Shown here: positions 31,901 through 33,622 of the stretch, piece after piece
Layout: every line of letters begins with the position of its first letter
Numbering within the stretch: the stretch's first letter is position 1
NCBI RefSeq assembly: GCF_013184745.1
Contig: NZ_JAATVU010000062.1
Span: 1-34,277, forward strand
DNA: 34,277 nt
Origin: Mangrovicoccus sp. HB161399
Lineage (GTDB): Bacteria > Pseudomonadota > Alphaproteobacteria > Rhodobacterales > Rhodobacteraceae
Direction of reading: 5' to 3'
Translations under genes and position numbers: made by a program
Notes under the pieces: model-generated
Databases searched by the model: none
What the model was told of the DNA's origin: nothing
Seen by the model: only the letters and a program-made list of their open reading frames with translations

Positions 31901-33537
31901 CGCTGCTGGTGGAGCTGCGCGCCGCGGGCGGCGGGGCACGGCCGGGCTGGATCGGCTTCGATGCCGAGACGCTGCGGATCGCCGGCACGCCGCCTGCCGA
32001 TTTCAACGGCGAGGTGGCGCTGGAGCTCTTCGCCACGGACGGCCTGTTCGAGACGGTGCAGGGCTTCGCCCTGGCGATCGCCGCTGTGAACGACCTGCCG
32101 GTGATCACGTCCGATGGCGGCGGCGCTGCGGCGGAGATCGGGCTGCCCGAGAACCGCCGGGCCGTGACCGAAGTCATGGCCACGGATGTCGACGGCGACC
32201 CGCTGAGCTACATGATCGCGGGGGGGGGCGATGCTGCGCTCTTCGCCATCGACGCCGAGACCGGCGCGCTGGCCTTCCGCGCCGCCCCGGATTTCGAGGT
32301 GCCGCAGGATGCCGGTGGCGGCAATGTCTACGAGGTCATCGTCGCGGCCACCGACGGCACCGGCCGGACGGAGCAGGCGCTGTCGGTGCGGGTGGCGGAT
32401 GTGGCGGACACGCCCACCGGCGTGACCATCGCCGGGACCGCGGCGGCCGAGGCGATCACCCCGTCGCAGAGCCCGGCGGGCGAGCCCCTGCAGACCGCGG
32501 AAGGCGATCTGGTGCTGGGGCTCGGCGGACATGACAGGCTGGAAGGCGGCGAGGGCGGCGACACGCTCGACGGCGGTTTCGGCGCGGATACGCTGGTCGC
32601 CGGGCCGGGCGGCACGCTGCACGGCCGGATCGGCCGCGACAGCCTCGTCGGCAGCGACATGTCGGATTTCCTCGGCGGCGGGCTGGGCGATGACGCGATC
32701 GAGGCCGGCGGCGGCGACGACACCGTGCTGGGCGGCTGGGGCGACGACAGCGCCGATGGCGGCGCCGGCGCCGACGCGATGCGCGGCCATGTCGGCAATG
32801 ACAGCCTGTCGGGCGGCGGCGGTGCCGACAGCCTCCATGGCGGCGGGGGCGGGGACACGCTCGACGGCGGCGACGGGGCAGACCGGCTGCATGGCGGCGC
32901 GGAGAACGACCTGATCCATGGCGGCAGCGGCAACGACCGGATCACCGGCGGCCAGGGCGACGACACGGCCGAGGGCGGCGCGGGCGATGACGTGCTGGCC
33001 GGCTGGGCCGGCGATGACAGCCTCGACGGCGGCAGCGGTGCGGACAGCCTGAACGGCGGCGCGGGCGCGGATCTGGTGATCGGCGGCGACGATGCCGACC
33101 TGGTCCATGGCGGCAGAGGCGACGATTTCCTGGCCGGCGGCGAGGGCAATGACACCGTGACCGGCGGGCAGGGCGACGACACGGCGCTCGGCGGCGCAGG
33201 GGACGACCTGGTCGAAGGCTGGGCCGGGGCGGACAGCCTCGACGGCGGCGACGGTGCGGACACGCTGTCTGGGGGGCGCGGCAGCGACACGGTGTCGGGC
33301 GGCGCGGGGGCGGATATCTTCGTCTTCTCCGACGGTGACGGCGCAGACGAAATCCTCGGTTTCGAGCTCGGCTTCGACATGATCGACCTCTCGGCCACCT
33401 CGGCGGGCAGCCTTGCCGGGATCGAGATCCTCGCTTCCGGCCCCGACACGGTCGTCCGCATCCTCGCGACGCTGGACCAGATCACGCTGGTCGGCACAGA
33501 CGCGGCCGCCTTCGACGGCTCGGACATCGGCTTCTGA
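6538..33537 (+). CDS. Giant RTX/Ig-like multidomain protein with N-terminal lipase-like domain (8,999 aa)
   Basis: One uninterrupted 27,000-base frame encodes 8,999 residues, roughly 0.9 MDa. Order: class 3 lipase-like domain with FSFRGTN (78-84) and GHSLGG (S146); a short RTX block; a hydrophobic stretch (about 1012-1077); EF-hand-like calcium motifs (about 1085-1211); a long array of RTX plus haemolysin-related modules; seven Ig/cadherin-like modules; an RTX block with ASYEGSD-type modules; about twelve further Ig-like modules; a final GGxGxD block; and a C-terminus DGSDIGF typical of type I secreted proteins. No Sec signal peptide is visible, as expected for type I export. The start chosen is the ATG at 6538, after GGGAAGGA with 9-base spacing; the earlier ATG at 6445 adds 31 Arg-rich residues. 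It is probably a calcium-folded, secreted or cell-surface adhesin with lipase potential, possibly acylated by the divergent HlyC homologue. Function is inferred. The gene is unrecognised by name. Confidence 0.93.
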   Translation: MALSRELYLAILSLDVYNRDYDNVAKLEDSDRIGEAGILGLGGIDPDGSLYAAWQDEGFYAIAYDTSGIAGIGEDLIFSFRGTNPNFYNSGTGSIPILLDAWNGWTGALGLSGTDSGQMVLALDFYGDILAAEGTDPALTGTTGHSLGGGLGGFAASVYGMEAVIFDHMPYESAADDLYQLALDDQAVRDRFFLGTLPPAADASGVDALATTGEFLSAVRLALGSPYATIDSLGGFRDPLVLHSMALLTSLIWARDNSRTDWIPVGPELWDAFFDAEIAATIPGIGATVGDLGSEAQSMQSAIAYSALDAGVRPFGDTAIWSMFGDAGELGTVMAGEPADVYSDLLSFELTLGLLGPGLTWKTVTETLADFAVQYAGALAIGQVQENDVAKQGVLALNPDETILTFDGSEMLWKDQLGLDARLDPINIGNFRDAVFAQSDESWLDTLLRWTGISSLEDLARIGWQAGSADIFDRFHLRTRNDATYFLLPERPFGPAEGGVDVFIGNAESETVIGTTGDDLLMGGGGGDGLEGGEGDDVVIGGTGDDTIAAGGGRNVVIGGDGEDEARYDGAQGAKLQLTISPDISGEGFGILDQLTVQLKLAGTDGMGNAVEDIVFGTETITFGDGADEISVGKENWLDVFREPVTIDLGGAPEEGDTISFDPRELSIFGSQGVFYHNGNVQIAAPGLEYAYLATNFLGIGQPLAVAALLLAEDFAVPDDKVTFTGVENVTLTDFSDRFALTSFDEGTHSGTGDIRAKGGNDVIWISSVAAGDLRVDGGDGNDIIIVTGGEAVKTAGGPGRDLIINTTYGGELYGDTFTGYTEGSGGVTGFPDDDNGENADHFWFAPNTTIYDPQKNDILSFYGVPLTGGDASGTSVSFLLGAATGSKDVMDAVANGFTYFALVTTASVGGLARTFFDTWLPNIVYIAAHDPESGSTVLTVANMTDLLFRIATGQSVASSVDLGDGQVDFIGFQTVRDFTFASTDTFSGPWWEDLGGFASYEASLVDDVGDFGMLFNFPNVFSTIMGGIGAVAEQVIKASPVANFLFTAYDALMLADAAHWLAGAAVRYAKASLWAAGADPLVIDLDGDGIETVAAEAGAVYFDLDRDLFAELTGWLDGDDGFLVQDLNGNGRIDDISEMFGSQFEGGYAELGAHDLADNGGNADGMISAADLVWGSLKIWRDGNSDGWSDDGEVLSLEELGIVSIDLGTQALDITTPQGAELLATGMVALESGEERRMFEAVFESYETYTRYAGESGRAAWQQEPLVESRGYGSMTDLSVAAANDIELGLILAETAASMTEPDYLKLRGQVGPVLSYWGQTMETTRELIPVLLSTDAVGKVTLADRGVYAEDAAGGYWTLASGDPILDAGGTAIGRPTLEDLLAQATAEGQHWQLEQAWSPASRGAEVQFRGNAPYLMRLVEGRAVIDDYGVQNPDGSWRLASGRAVTDAAGNLVSAPAVADILALPKDTGQEWRVENISWNPYAAIEVETIGVRVTDGIPVDYTVEVTDRDGTFFVWARNLDRALELQFKTGDSREFNLRNYAVDFDTLDEVGSSDDSTYRVELLTPGQFHFATSLAGIEFHEEMLSATLDNDTGLIDYRTVEGGSYTASEAQYESVIDPMIELVGLSMQQYVLISRRIAVRLALQDGLKDFAQGIEYDAETDLYRPTTDRELAPMFEAIFAGAPGSNEDDAVYDYLQQWQAVMAAIYPDYRPADKDYFFDATVGLDQPFVMQMLIAAHENVGIDLDIPAIANAFAIDETRIVQHAPEDTEVRGHDGVNFFYLTGGDQTVIGSFEADAEAFPQGSQADVYFVGRDAGDDYILDRDLGDHDQLRFAHLRSDEVRAVRDGEDLVLYYNGGANFLRLTDQFLGELNPILSDGTRLQTGVEEIVFADGAVWDRYRMSFAVVDFERAAEDEADAHYGSGSGDILFGGKGNDYLSGGVGGDTYIIEEGDGQDVIDDLGGFSFGPVKAGMDFLMFRGDITQDRIRLTRDGASTNLVISILDADGNLTGQSVELVNQFGGLRLNLGAFSEAIGSDDGLDFVAPNLIEKIIFEKGTVLDFETIVDEVIANARTAGDDAIYGVLNDNTLDGGAGDDYLTGGSGFDTYLYGRDYGSDVVLDLDYASSLFGPKDDLLRFTDDLRWTDIEFLRDGDSDTLRLRVAGTEDEVILDDYLYEILLVGYVNLIEEIEFGDGTTWDYLKLLQHYVDIARTDGDDVIYGFETIADRIDGGAGNDRLEGQSAGDTYVFGPGYGSDTVMDTSGNDRIEFLGLTVDQIGVSRTALDLIFSIEGTEDRIVLENQYVRAGQQRFAVETFQFGDRSLAFTDFNPEDVDLVGTDTAETILGSDFGETIDGRGGDDTLIGADGGDTYLFDVGYGEDLIIDTRVQAAWGDRKGIVVPVDDVVKFGTGITRDNVVFTKDGDDLVISVAERPDTLRIRNQFRDLDNGVERFEFSDASFLLISDVEELLQIEGGNRGDNVIEGNPAGPNTLDGRQGDDTLKGGTAADVYAFGADYDFDRVEEAADAEGVIDMVQFGASVTRDMLRITRTGTDLVIDLGNGSDVLTIADGLGTHRVEEFRFADGTVLTLDAIIDRMLQGGDADEQLDGLDARDDTVAGGGGSDALRGFGGDDTYRFGYGDGSDSIEDSAGVDRLVFGTGVTAETVSFEEIGGDLLIRLAATGERIAVIGGYRADVVEVFAFEDGSELAIAEIRAQIRDARSTDGQDILDSADYVAGTAMLPGAGHDLIRLGEGGRAEIRAGGGIDRVETARGAAAILNIAEVSSRDTVVRRAGADSDDLILAFPDGGQLVLAGVLGNAGVPAILFGDGIAWEKSDLIQAAIDAQQSALGDVVRGSDSDDTIEGGGGDDLLAGARGNDLYLFSRGDGQDVIEDEQGTDRLEITGYRPDELRIERLAEGRNDLLLTFEGSEDALILRNAAIEELAFSDGTAFSRDALLDLVNGSGSEGDDLLTGTPLSEVYRPGLGNDVILDARGGDVYEFSRGDGQDRIEADGASDGLGTVLFGAGITLEDVAAKRDAGGNIILMIAGSDDRLTLIDPPADADGVIGTLFFADGRSLSLAEVARGIPGTGGDDRIIIPGAAGAGTDAFGRGGNDWVETGAGDDVLTGGTGNDLLQGHGGGDTYFFAPGDGQDTIEDVSPNSDAAPDRLRFGAGIAPGDLRALSVGPADLVLGIAGSEDRVTLRNFFAASPRDTRIEEIAFADGTLWGLAEILALATAGTGGDDDIDLGSGLDADATLSGGAGLDRLAGGIGDTAYLWGPGDGRLEIVEGNWTQSVDRLVFGGGLDPAGMVVVRQGNDLLLRFAGEDGHVLIRDQFRFSRVPVNSFAFADGTELDAASAAALAVAEDEAQRLLFPSVPDADPFGDPVFSHANGGAGTGGGDGGGGESGATGGGTGPLPRSYTGTPGVTDIHARFVPLADGAEPLATLIGFEPGTGGDRMKIALEEGLSGQLVARQEGADTYVYFVDDGVTDLAFARPLFRLVAADAGQLAAENFSGADFAAALGTDIEGSGDPELLESGWGDDALYGAGGSDTLAGGLGNDLLKGGDNNDRYEFAPGFGDDTVSDDGFAFYSAGDRMVFAAGLALADLEVRAEGGDLLLSFAGQPGSIRIDRTLTNSRMRIESFEFPDGTVLSHAELAAMAWVPDASDQDFRGSYSADLLEGGGGNDSLYGLGGTDTLRGGPGSDLLSGNDDSDLYEFAPGFGQDTVADNGFAFYSASDRIRFAEGLAPADLRVRAENGDLVLNFAGSEDRIRIPETLANSRNRIEFFEFADGTELTHQDLTALAWVAGEEDQLFEGSYSAERLEGGGGNDSLFGRGGTDTLDGGTGNDLLTGNDDSDRYEFEAGFGQDTVADNGFAFYSAADRIVFGAGIDLAGLRVEATDEDLILSFAGTEDWILIPDTVVNSRNRIESFEFGDGTVLTHGELMAMAWAPEDGDRLIQGGYDADAIGGGGGNDTINGRGGEDTLDGGTGNDLLSGQDSSDTYLFAPGFGQDTVADNGFAFYSGADRILFGPGLDPADLRVRLDGDDLVLSFSGTEDRLRLSGTVSGGRNRIETVAFDDGTAIDHEALLAMAADDPEDGAFDGGPGADTHDGGAGDDSISGAGGDDSLSGGAGSDTVEGGPGADTLSGGPGQDRLSGGTGNDAYLFAPGDGQAVIAEEEGTDHVAFAAGILPGDVSVAQLGNDLILRIAGSEDRITLSGVLGGAAAVVEEIRFGGGTVWTHEDLLAMLPGIGVGDDVFSGGSADETVAGGAGDDSLSGAGGNDSLLGGAGNDTLDGGAGADTMAGGTGNDLLKDASGDDLYRFDAGDGQDAIEDGAGTDAAEFGAGIDPGDVAVSQGLDGADLILRIAGSNDRLVLSGALEDPSRGIEEIRFADGTVWTHAQILAASQVTGAGDDSVFGTGADDTFAGGAGDDALSGRGGADLLEGGAGGDTLSGGEGADTLDGGTGDDRMEGGADDDLYRFAMGDGSAGINDASGTDRLDFGAGLDPETAALRKSGDGLEIRFGASEDRVIIENALSGSGAIETVAFADGTEWDAAELLRRATAGTAGADAYEGSAAGDRLIGLGGNDTLSGLGGADLLDGGEGDDRLDGGADADELDGGPGDDTVSGGDGADLYVYAAGDGFDRIEEAGVSGTDVLRIEGHTLDALRLSRLGPDGNDLSIRFAGSADRILVAGHFAGDGSGTIEQIVLAAPGITLTAEDIALRVAPDLGIEGEAFHGDAGDNLLAGSTLGDYFEGGSGADTMEGGAGDDVFGDISADGDVDSLTGGPGRDTYRFLPVFAVDGIAEDVIADFVPGDAGDVIVLEAAIPNPFANGRLAIVQDGADTVLRVTGSSGTSSVLRLAGVTATSLTAANFAGVEIGRDTDGIHDGGDGTLLEGGPLGDLIFGNGGADTIPGLGGDDTLAGGADGDEIAGGTGNDRIAGEAGHDLLEGGAGDDTLSGGPGNDTLAGGSADAASAGNDVFSGGRGDDLLQGGAENDIYLFGAGDGIDTLADAGGTDRIEFGADVAPGDVAVVQGAAGLELRAEGGTRIVIADGTEIETVAFADGTEWDRAEVLRRSMLATDGDDALALLAGDSLAGLGGNDTLTGGAGAETLAGGPGDDLLRGGDGDDAYVFGRGGGQDRIEDAAGANVVLMGADVTPEDVQLVRGLETVVLEIIGTADRLDLGTGPDPAMATAEIRFGDGTVWTAAMLAAMALEGSGGDDVIWGTGGAETLAGLTGDDRLIGIGGNDTLSGGPGADLLEGGGGDDTYLVGPGDGQDRIADGGGGRDVLELGEGIAPGDVRVSQSSDGAAMVLHLGFGGDRVRIEDAMGGGQVEIVRFAGGTEWRMADLLARVASGLDDWIFGDAEANPLAGGPGNDRISGGGGDDIYRFAAGDGRDILRDAARSAADELRITGYLEADIRFARLGTGSTDIAIQFAGSQDQILVVDGLDLSGRGIERIVLEDDGTVFTIADIASRLADAQVSAGDDTVIGTGGDETLAGGRGDDLVSGGGGDDLYRYAAGDGDDRIEALGGGDSEVLLAGYGLADLVSAVRAGPESLDLVLTFTGDGDRLVLAGALGPRNGSPGSLVLTFADGASWGRAEMRARALADIEGAGDDSVWGFDGADAVTLGAGDDFASGREGADTYVIAIGGGADRIEDTGTDTDETDVLDLTAFGADGVSVARLFRGSSAVELGLGDGQSVMVLGALSADGQGIEEYRFAGGVTWGKDSLLQLLDNSAPVASDDGFFSVTTGAELVLPLADLLANDFDTDGDALAVIEVDGSPDGTAALDGTGNLVFVSNDGFTGATTIAYRIADGRNGFSAASVNVSVRPVAEALDDGGFAVAEDEFLTIRAERLLSNDIDGDRMIVGQVFGAEGGTVSLSSDGTIGFTPDADYNGPAQFAYAANTPEGGRAEAVVHIDVTPVNDAPEARADRGFAMDEGGTLTINAAALTGNDIDIDGDLLALSGVGSSAELIAALDAAGDVVLTARGDFFGDAAFTYTVADPSGAEDTGTVSVKVRPVNDAPLAADDLFELTEAGDPILEDNPIVLSLARLAANDTDPDGDPLSLTGVRAATGGRAVLLENQTVLFEPSANFNGEAGFTYMVDDGQGGSAEARATIVYQPVNDRPDARDDRYSSESLYMLRGLQDVPLEISILDLLKNDSDVEGAPVTFENATGAVNGDLVVEDGKIIFTPDPGFAGEATFGYSVTDPEGAVDGAEVTLFFAASGDTPPEPEGDQVLIPEDIPTVIRMETLLGNDIDLDGDALTIIGWRPLNGLGDIFKFGGAAAGPMNGTLEYNADGDLLYTPYIDATFSSGFVYLVSDGEDGTAEAFVDIVIVPSNDEPEAVEDPGFVTPFDIPLVIRAADLIFNDYDIEQADRDGDGTVDADLDDPDRPRPTFVGVDAIYDPAELAQGNRVEVGSFEIASFRGEEFLVARFDPGFAGPVTIQYRIADAEGLEDTGFAYATVADYYGQELSGTPQVDYIEGNALSETIRGYRRDDWILARAGDDTIESGAGADLIMAGQGDDVIDPGDDGDDVRGGTGFDLVRFAGSNTGVRADLLALVGQGGHAQGDLYVDIEAFEGSDYADTLGGDGGANLLRGMDGRDGLEGRGGGDTLEGGAGDDTLSGGAGADVVDGGGGADLASYEGSDEGVAVSLADGTASGGWAEGDTLVGIEALAGSDHADALIGDGGDNTLSGGRGDDTLEGGDGDDLIDGGRGADSLSGGAGEDTASYVLSAQGIEIDLAAGTAAGGDAEGDVFDGIEIVEASYHDDVLRGDGGDNRFRGSRGADLIDGRGGEDTADYARADEAVSVDLALGRGLAGEALGDTLVSVEVLLGSVHGDTLSGSAADETLEGGYGADLLDGRAGSDGYRFGIEGGADRIAETGDAGDIDRLLLGEGLAEKDVSLIRQGDDLLVELERFDGYQIDTVTVAGHFLGEATGIEEIVFAGGTVWDRAGIEARLRDGRFNAMDDLVRFGIEDEPLLIDPADLIANDAETGAEDLELVSVQAAEYGTVTLAEGGMIEFLGAQDRNGDAFFAYTVRDPLGRESTARVEVNLSPVNDAPVAMDDPLVYGLEDVPLRIRIENLLANDYDVDGDAEQEGLRIVSAEPLVNAAGEALRPYKDNDYDGAATDATWRLDGQYIEFLSRPDHFGFAGFTYVLADSSGAEARADVEIYFAPVNDAPRLKGRAASAKLEETTRFTVGQLMDQVYDIEGDEVSFVGLHIGADGNATHNGVEVFDAEAGTIDYTPFQLGKAWISFDVIDARGAEAVLDFLIEVRPQNLPPVARDDRGIRALEDGTITIDPALLLENDSDPDGDPLSFAGVYRFAENGKVRVREDGLIEFAVRPDFNGTASFEYTVSDGRGGTDTATAYITVLPVNHGPELRNDVVAGLEDGPQYVIPAEAFGNDRDLDGDVIFFRETEFLGNFAYRFLSPDYTVRATAANNADLPSWLDFDAATLAFSGAIPEGSGRVEVAVFVGDPAADAVHAFRFAFDDTDGEELIQGISVAEEVLDGFRLREAYVWSPDGDGDGVAEFDIAAGSFSATVQGGRPLPDWLDFDAEARQLVLSGFEPDEEEGAARVFVTFTPDADALPELEEDTYRSTNGGFALEFLIAPGDPLDAVNAMLAGVADLEAEGRFGLDLSGIGGLAATRESGAPLDSWLSFDPATMTFSGMAPSHYVGAVPVRISVPAANGHPAMAIIAEAVVDATFTLDPEDSAGIRVTGSPERIDVETPDDYNGSLAFSYSANDEKGGESDAPALVVFNVLAARELPVAHEDRVALFEGGSVVFDVADLLLNDRDEDGDALRVAAIGAAAHGTVELIPGSRTIAPASAGVAGGTWSAALADGSDLPDWMGLDPATGEIAAQVPLEVSGSYEIVFTSSNGGDSLGETVSVPLDGDAAAQVRYTPEAGFAGEDTLLYTLADDAEGAVEGTVVLDVASLLDPPVAVTDRLSLYEDGFIEIDPAELMANDYDVDGDPIRFLGASGAEHGTLVFEDGVITFTPDPDFAGEASFRYQLTDDRHGDSEGLVELRVISTNQRPEAVADVFATVEDGPFEFTIAELLANDTDPDGDSLSFVSLETEVDQGRLLELPDNRWQFVPDENVTGPVSFRYTVTDGRLRGTGTVTFDIEAVNDAPIANEDGHFFGDQDTPIVVDFADLLFNDRDVEGDAFSIVEIFDGDNGTAWQEGETAVFLGRPGYFGDGGFHYRVTDEHGATSIGYATVLVMPEFDVPVAVSDAGYEMLEDSHLDLDPAELMANDQIPLGSEVIFLGLAGPGVEELDSGLWRVTPDADFFGTLTLRYALTNETGFEVPATVEIEVLPVGDAPVAVDDVLEMDEGGELALFASRLTANDYDVDRQGFELTRVFGASGVTVALEEGEITVTGLPAFNGVGGFDYELRDSSGVTAVGHVTVNVGSVSTPPVIAGIGVLEGTEDTAFDFALPDVTDEDGGPLLVELRAAGGGARPGWIGFDAETLRIAGTPPADFNGEVALELFATDGLFETVQGFALAIAAVNDLPVITSDGGGAAAEIGLPENRRAVTEVMATDVDGDPLSYMIAGGGDAALFAIDAETGALAFRAAPDFEVPQDAGGGNVYEVIVAATDGTGRTEQALSVRVADVADTPTGVTIAGTAAAEAITPSQSPAGEPLQTAEGDLVLGLGGHDRLEGGEGGDTLDGGFGADTLVAGPGGTLHGRIGRDSLVGSDMSDFLGGGLGDDAIEAGGGDDTVLGGWGDDSADGGAGADAMRGHVGNDSLSGGGGADSLHGGGGGDTLDGGDGADRLHGGAENDLIHGGSGNDRITGGQGDDTAEGGAGDDVLAGWAGDDSLDGGSGADSLNGGAGADLVIGGDDADLVHGGRGDDFLAGGEGNDTVTGGQGDDTALGGAGDDLVEGWAGADSLDGGDGADTLSGGRGSDTVSGGAGADIFVFSDGDGADEILGFELGFDMIDLSATSAGSLAGIEILASGPDTVVRILATLDQITLVGTDAAAFDGSDIGF
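8041..8246 (+). repeat. RTX nonapeptide block 1 of the giant
   Basis: Consecutive glycine/aspartate nonapeptides (GTTGDDLLMGG, GGEGDDVVIGG, GTGDDTIAAGG, GGRNVVIGGDG) that form a calcium-binding parallel beta roll after secretion. This first block follows the lipase-like domain, and degenerate RTX-like sequence recurs around 8800-9000. Confidence 0.85.
9571..9770 (+). other. Short hydrophobic region of the giant
   Basis: Residues about 1012-1077 (from FGMLFNFPNVFSTIMGGIG to AAVRYAKASLWAAG) are rich in Ala, Phe, Leu and Ile. They form the only clearly apolar helix-prone stretch in the protein, ending just before the calcium-motif domain. It is much shorter than the pore-forming domain of classical RTX cytolysins. 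Two lysines, in VIKAS and YAKAS, lie within it. Confidence 0.5.
9790..10170 (+). other. EF-hand-like calcium-binding region of the giant
   Basis: Residues about 1085-1211 carry DLDGDGIETV, DLNGNGRIDDISEMFG, a LADNGGNADGMISAADL segment and IWRDGNSDGWSDDGE. This DxDGDG/DxNGNGxID sequence followed by WRDxNxDG is a block seen in many large RTX proteins. It should bind calcium. Confidence 0.8.
11960..16620 (+). repeat. Array of RTX plus haemolysin-related modules, part 1
   Basis: About eleven or twelve modules, each 110-160 residues. Each has one or a few GGxGxD turns, then a strand like DTYxFGxGDGxDxIxD, a DRLxFGxGI step, an IAGSEDRITL-like strand and an FADGTVW ending. This is the pattern of the haemolysin-type calcium-binding related domain. 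Characteristic strands start near 12376, 12853, 13270, 13643, 14056, 14428, 15163, 15520, 15952 and 16348. The copy near 14800 is degenerate (GRAEIRAGGGIDRVE). The copies are well diverged from one another. Confidence 0.85.
16699..16791 (+). other. Gly/Ser/Thr-rich linker in the giant
   Basis: A 31-residue low-complexity segment starting HANGGAGTGGGDGGGG and ending GTGPLPRS. It separates the first module array from a non-repetitive stretch (about 16792-17115) and the next array. It looks like a flexible hinge. Confidence 0.7.
17116..18843 (+). repeat. Four tandem 432-bp (144-aa) units
   Basis: Units start at 17116, 17548, 17980 and 18412, all exactly 432 bases long. Each begins GSYSADLLEGG or a variant, then has GGxxGNDLLxG, a YEFAPGFGQDTVADNGFAFY-like strand, a DRIxFxxGL step, an FAGSEDRI strand, NSRNRIESFEF and a DGTxLTHxELxAMAW ending. 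Matching Tyr codons at 17245, 17677, 18109 and 18541 confirm the register. Units differ at many synonymous sites, so the duplication is not very recent. Confidence 0.93.
18844..23745 (+). repeat. Array of RTX plus haemolysin-related modules, part 2
   Basis: About eleven more modules of the same kind, with longer runs of RTX nonapeptides between them (GGAGNDTLDGGAGADTMAGG is typical). Characteristic strands start near 19018, 19492, 19972, 20439, 21529, 21925, 22342, 22696, 23083 and 23467. A non-standard insert at about 20900-21190 (FLPVFAVDGIAEDVIADFVP onward) resembles the final beta-roll and secretion-type domain of shorter RTX proteins. Confidence 0.85.
23749..25950 (+). repeat. Ig/cadherin-like module array 1 (about seven copies)
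   Basis: Modules of about 100 residues start at joints such as NSAPVASDD, NDAPEARAD, NDAPLAADD, NDRPDARDD and NDEPEAVED. Internally they carry LLANDxDxDGDxL, an IxFTPDxxFxG strand and an FxYTVxDxxG strand. This matches the bacterial Ig-like/cadherin-like tandem domains of RTX adhesins (the Big_9/VCBS-type group). The Asp-rich joints probably bind calcium and stiffen the stalk. Confidence 0.85.
25972..27440 (+). repeat. RTX block with ASYEGSD-type modules
   Basis: GGxGxD repeats are interspersed with modules of the form ASYEGSDEGVAVSLADGTA, GGWAEGDTLVGIEAL and GSDHADALIGDGGDNTL, repeated about four times (starts near 26190, 26473, 26740, 26944). A last haemolysin-related module (YRFGIEGGADRI, about 27157-27440) follows. 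Similar modules occur in rhizobial and marine alphaproteobacterial surface proteins. Confidence 0.85.
27445..32410 (+). repeat. Ig/cadherin-like array 2 with putative-Ig inserts
   Basis: About eleven Ig-like modules (joints NDAPVAMDD, NLPPVARDD, NQRPEAVAD, NDAPIANED, GDAPVAVDD and others) interrupted by putative-Ig/dystroglycan-type segments recognisable by LPSWLDFDAATLAFSG (about 28890), LPDWLDFDAEARQLVLSG (about 29200), LDSWLSFDPATMTFSG (about 29520), LPDWMGLDPATGEI (about 30097) and RPGWIGFDAETLRIAG (about 31940). A cadherin-like domain (about 32119-32403, with VMATDVDGDPLSY and FEVPQDAGG) closes the array. Confidence 0.82.
32500..33315 (+). repeat. C-terminal RTX nonapeptide block
   Basis: A dense run of RTX nonapeptides (GGEGGDTLDGG, GGAGDDVLAGW, GGAGADSLNGG and similar), near-continuous for about 270 residues. 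This is the block expected to fold first on reaching extracellular calcium and to pull the chain out of the type I channel. Confidence 0.9.
33316..33534 (+). other. C-terminal type I secretion region of the giant
   Basis: The last 73 residues run from IFVFSDGDGADEI through FELGFDMIDLSA to a tail rich in Leu, Ile, Thr and Asp, ending DGSDIGF. The DxFVFxxGxGxDxIxxF step followed by a short uncleaved C-terminal signal is typical of type I secreted RTX proteins. Confidence 0.8.
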
Positions 33538-33576
33538 CGCGCGGGCACGGCGGGCCGGACAGGATTGGGTCTGCAG

Positions 33577-33622
33577 AAAAAAAAGAAAGCGGCGGTCCCA
33601 GGGAGGAGGAGGGGACCGCCGC
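33577..33622 (-). terminator. Intrinsic terminator of the small RNA (minus strand)
   Basis: An 11-bp perfect GC-rich stem (33589-33599 with 33612-33622), a 12-base loop, then on the minus strand TTTCTTTTTTTT (33588-33577). This is a textbook rho-independent terminator for leftward transcription. Read rightward, from the giant gene, the same hairpin is not followed by a T run, so it is a weaker stop for the 27-kb message, whose stop codon lies 51 bases before it. Confidence 0.88.

Noticed and set aside
20491-33108. A 4,205-codon open frame on the minus strand, antisense to the giant gene (also 6382-10716 and 12568-16824 minus)
   Set aside because: It mirrors the giant gene with its strongly GC-biased third codon positions and Gly/Asp repeats. 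Composition is Arg/Ala/Val/Asp-rich with no domain, and real RTX motifs are on the plus strand. It is a composition artefact.
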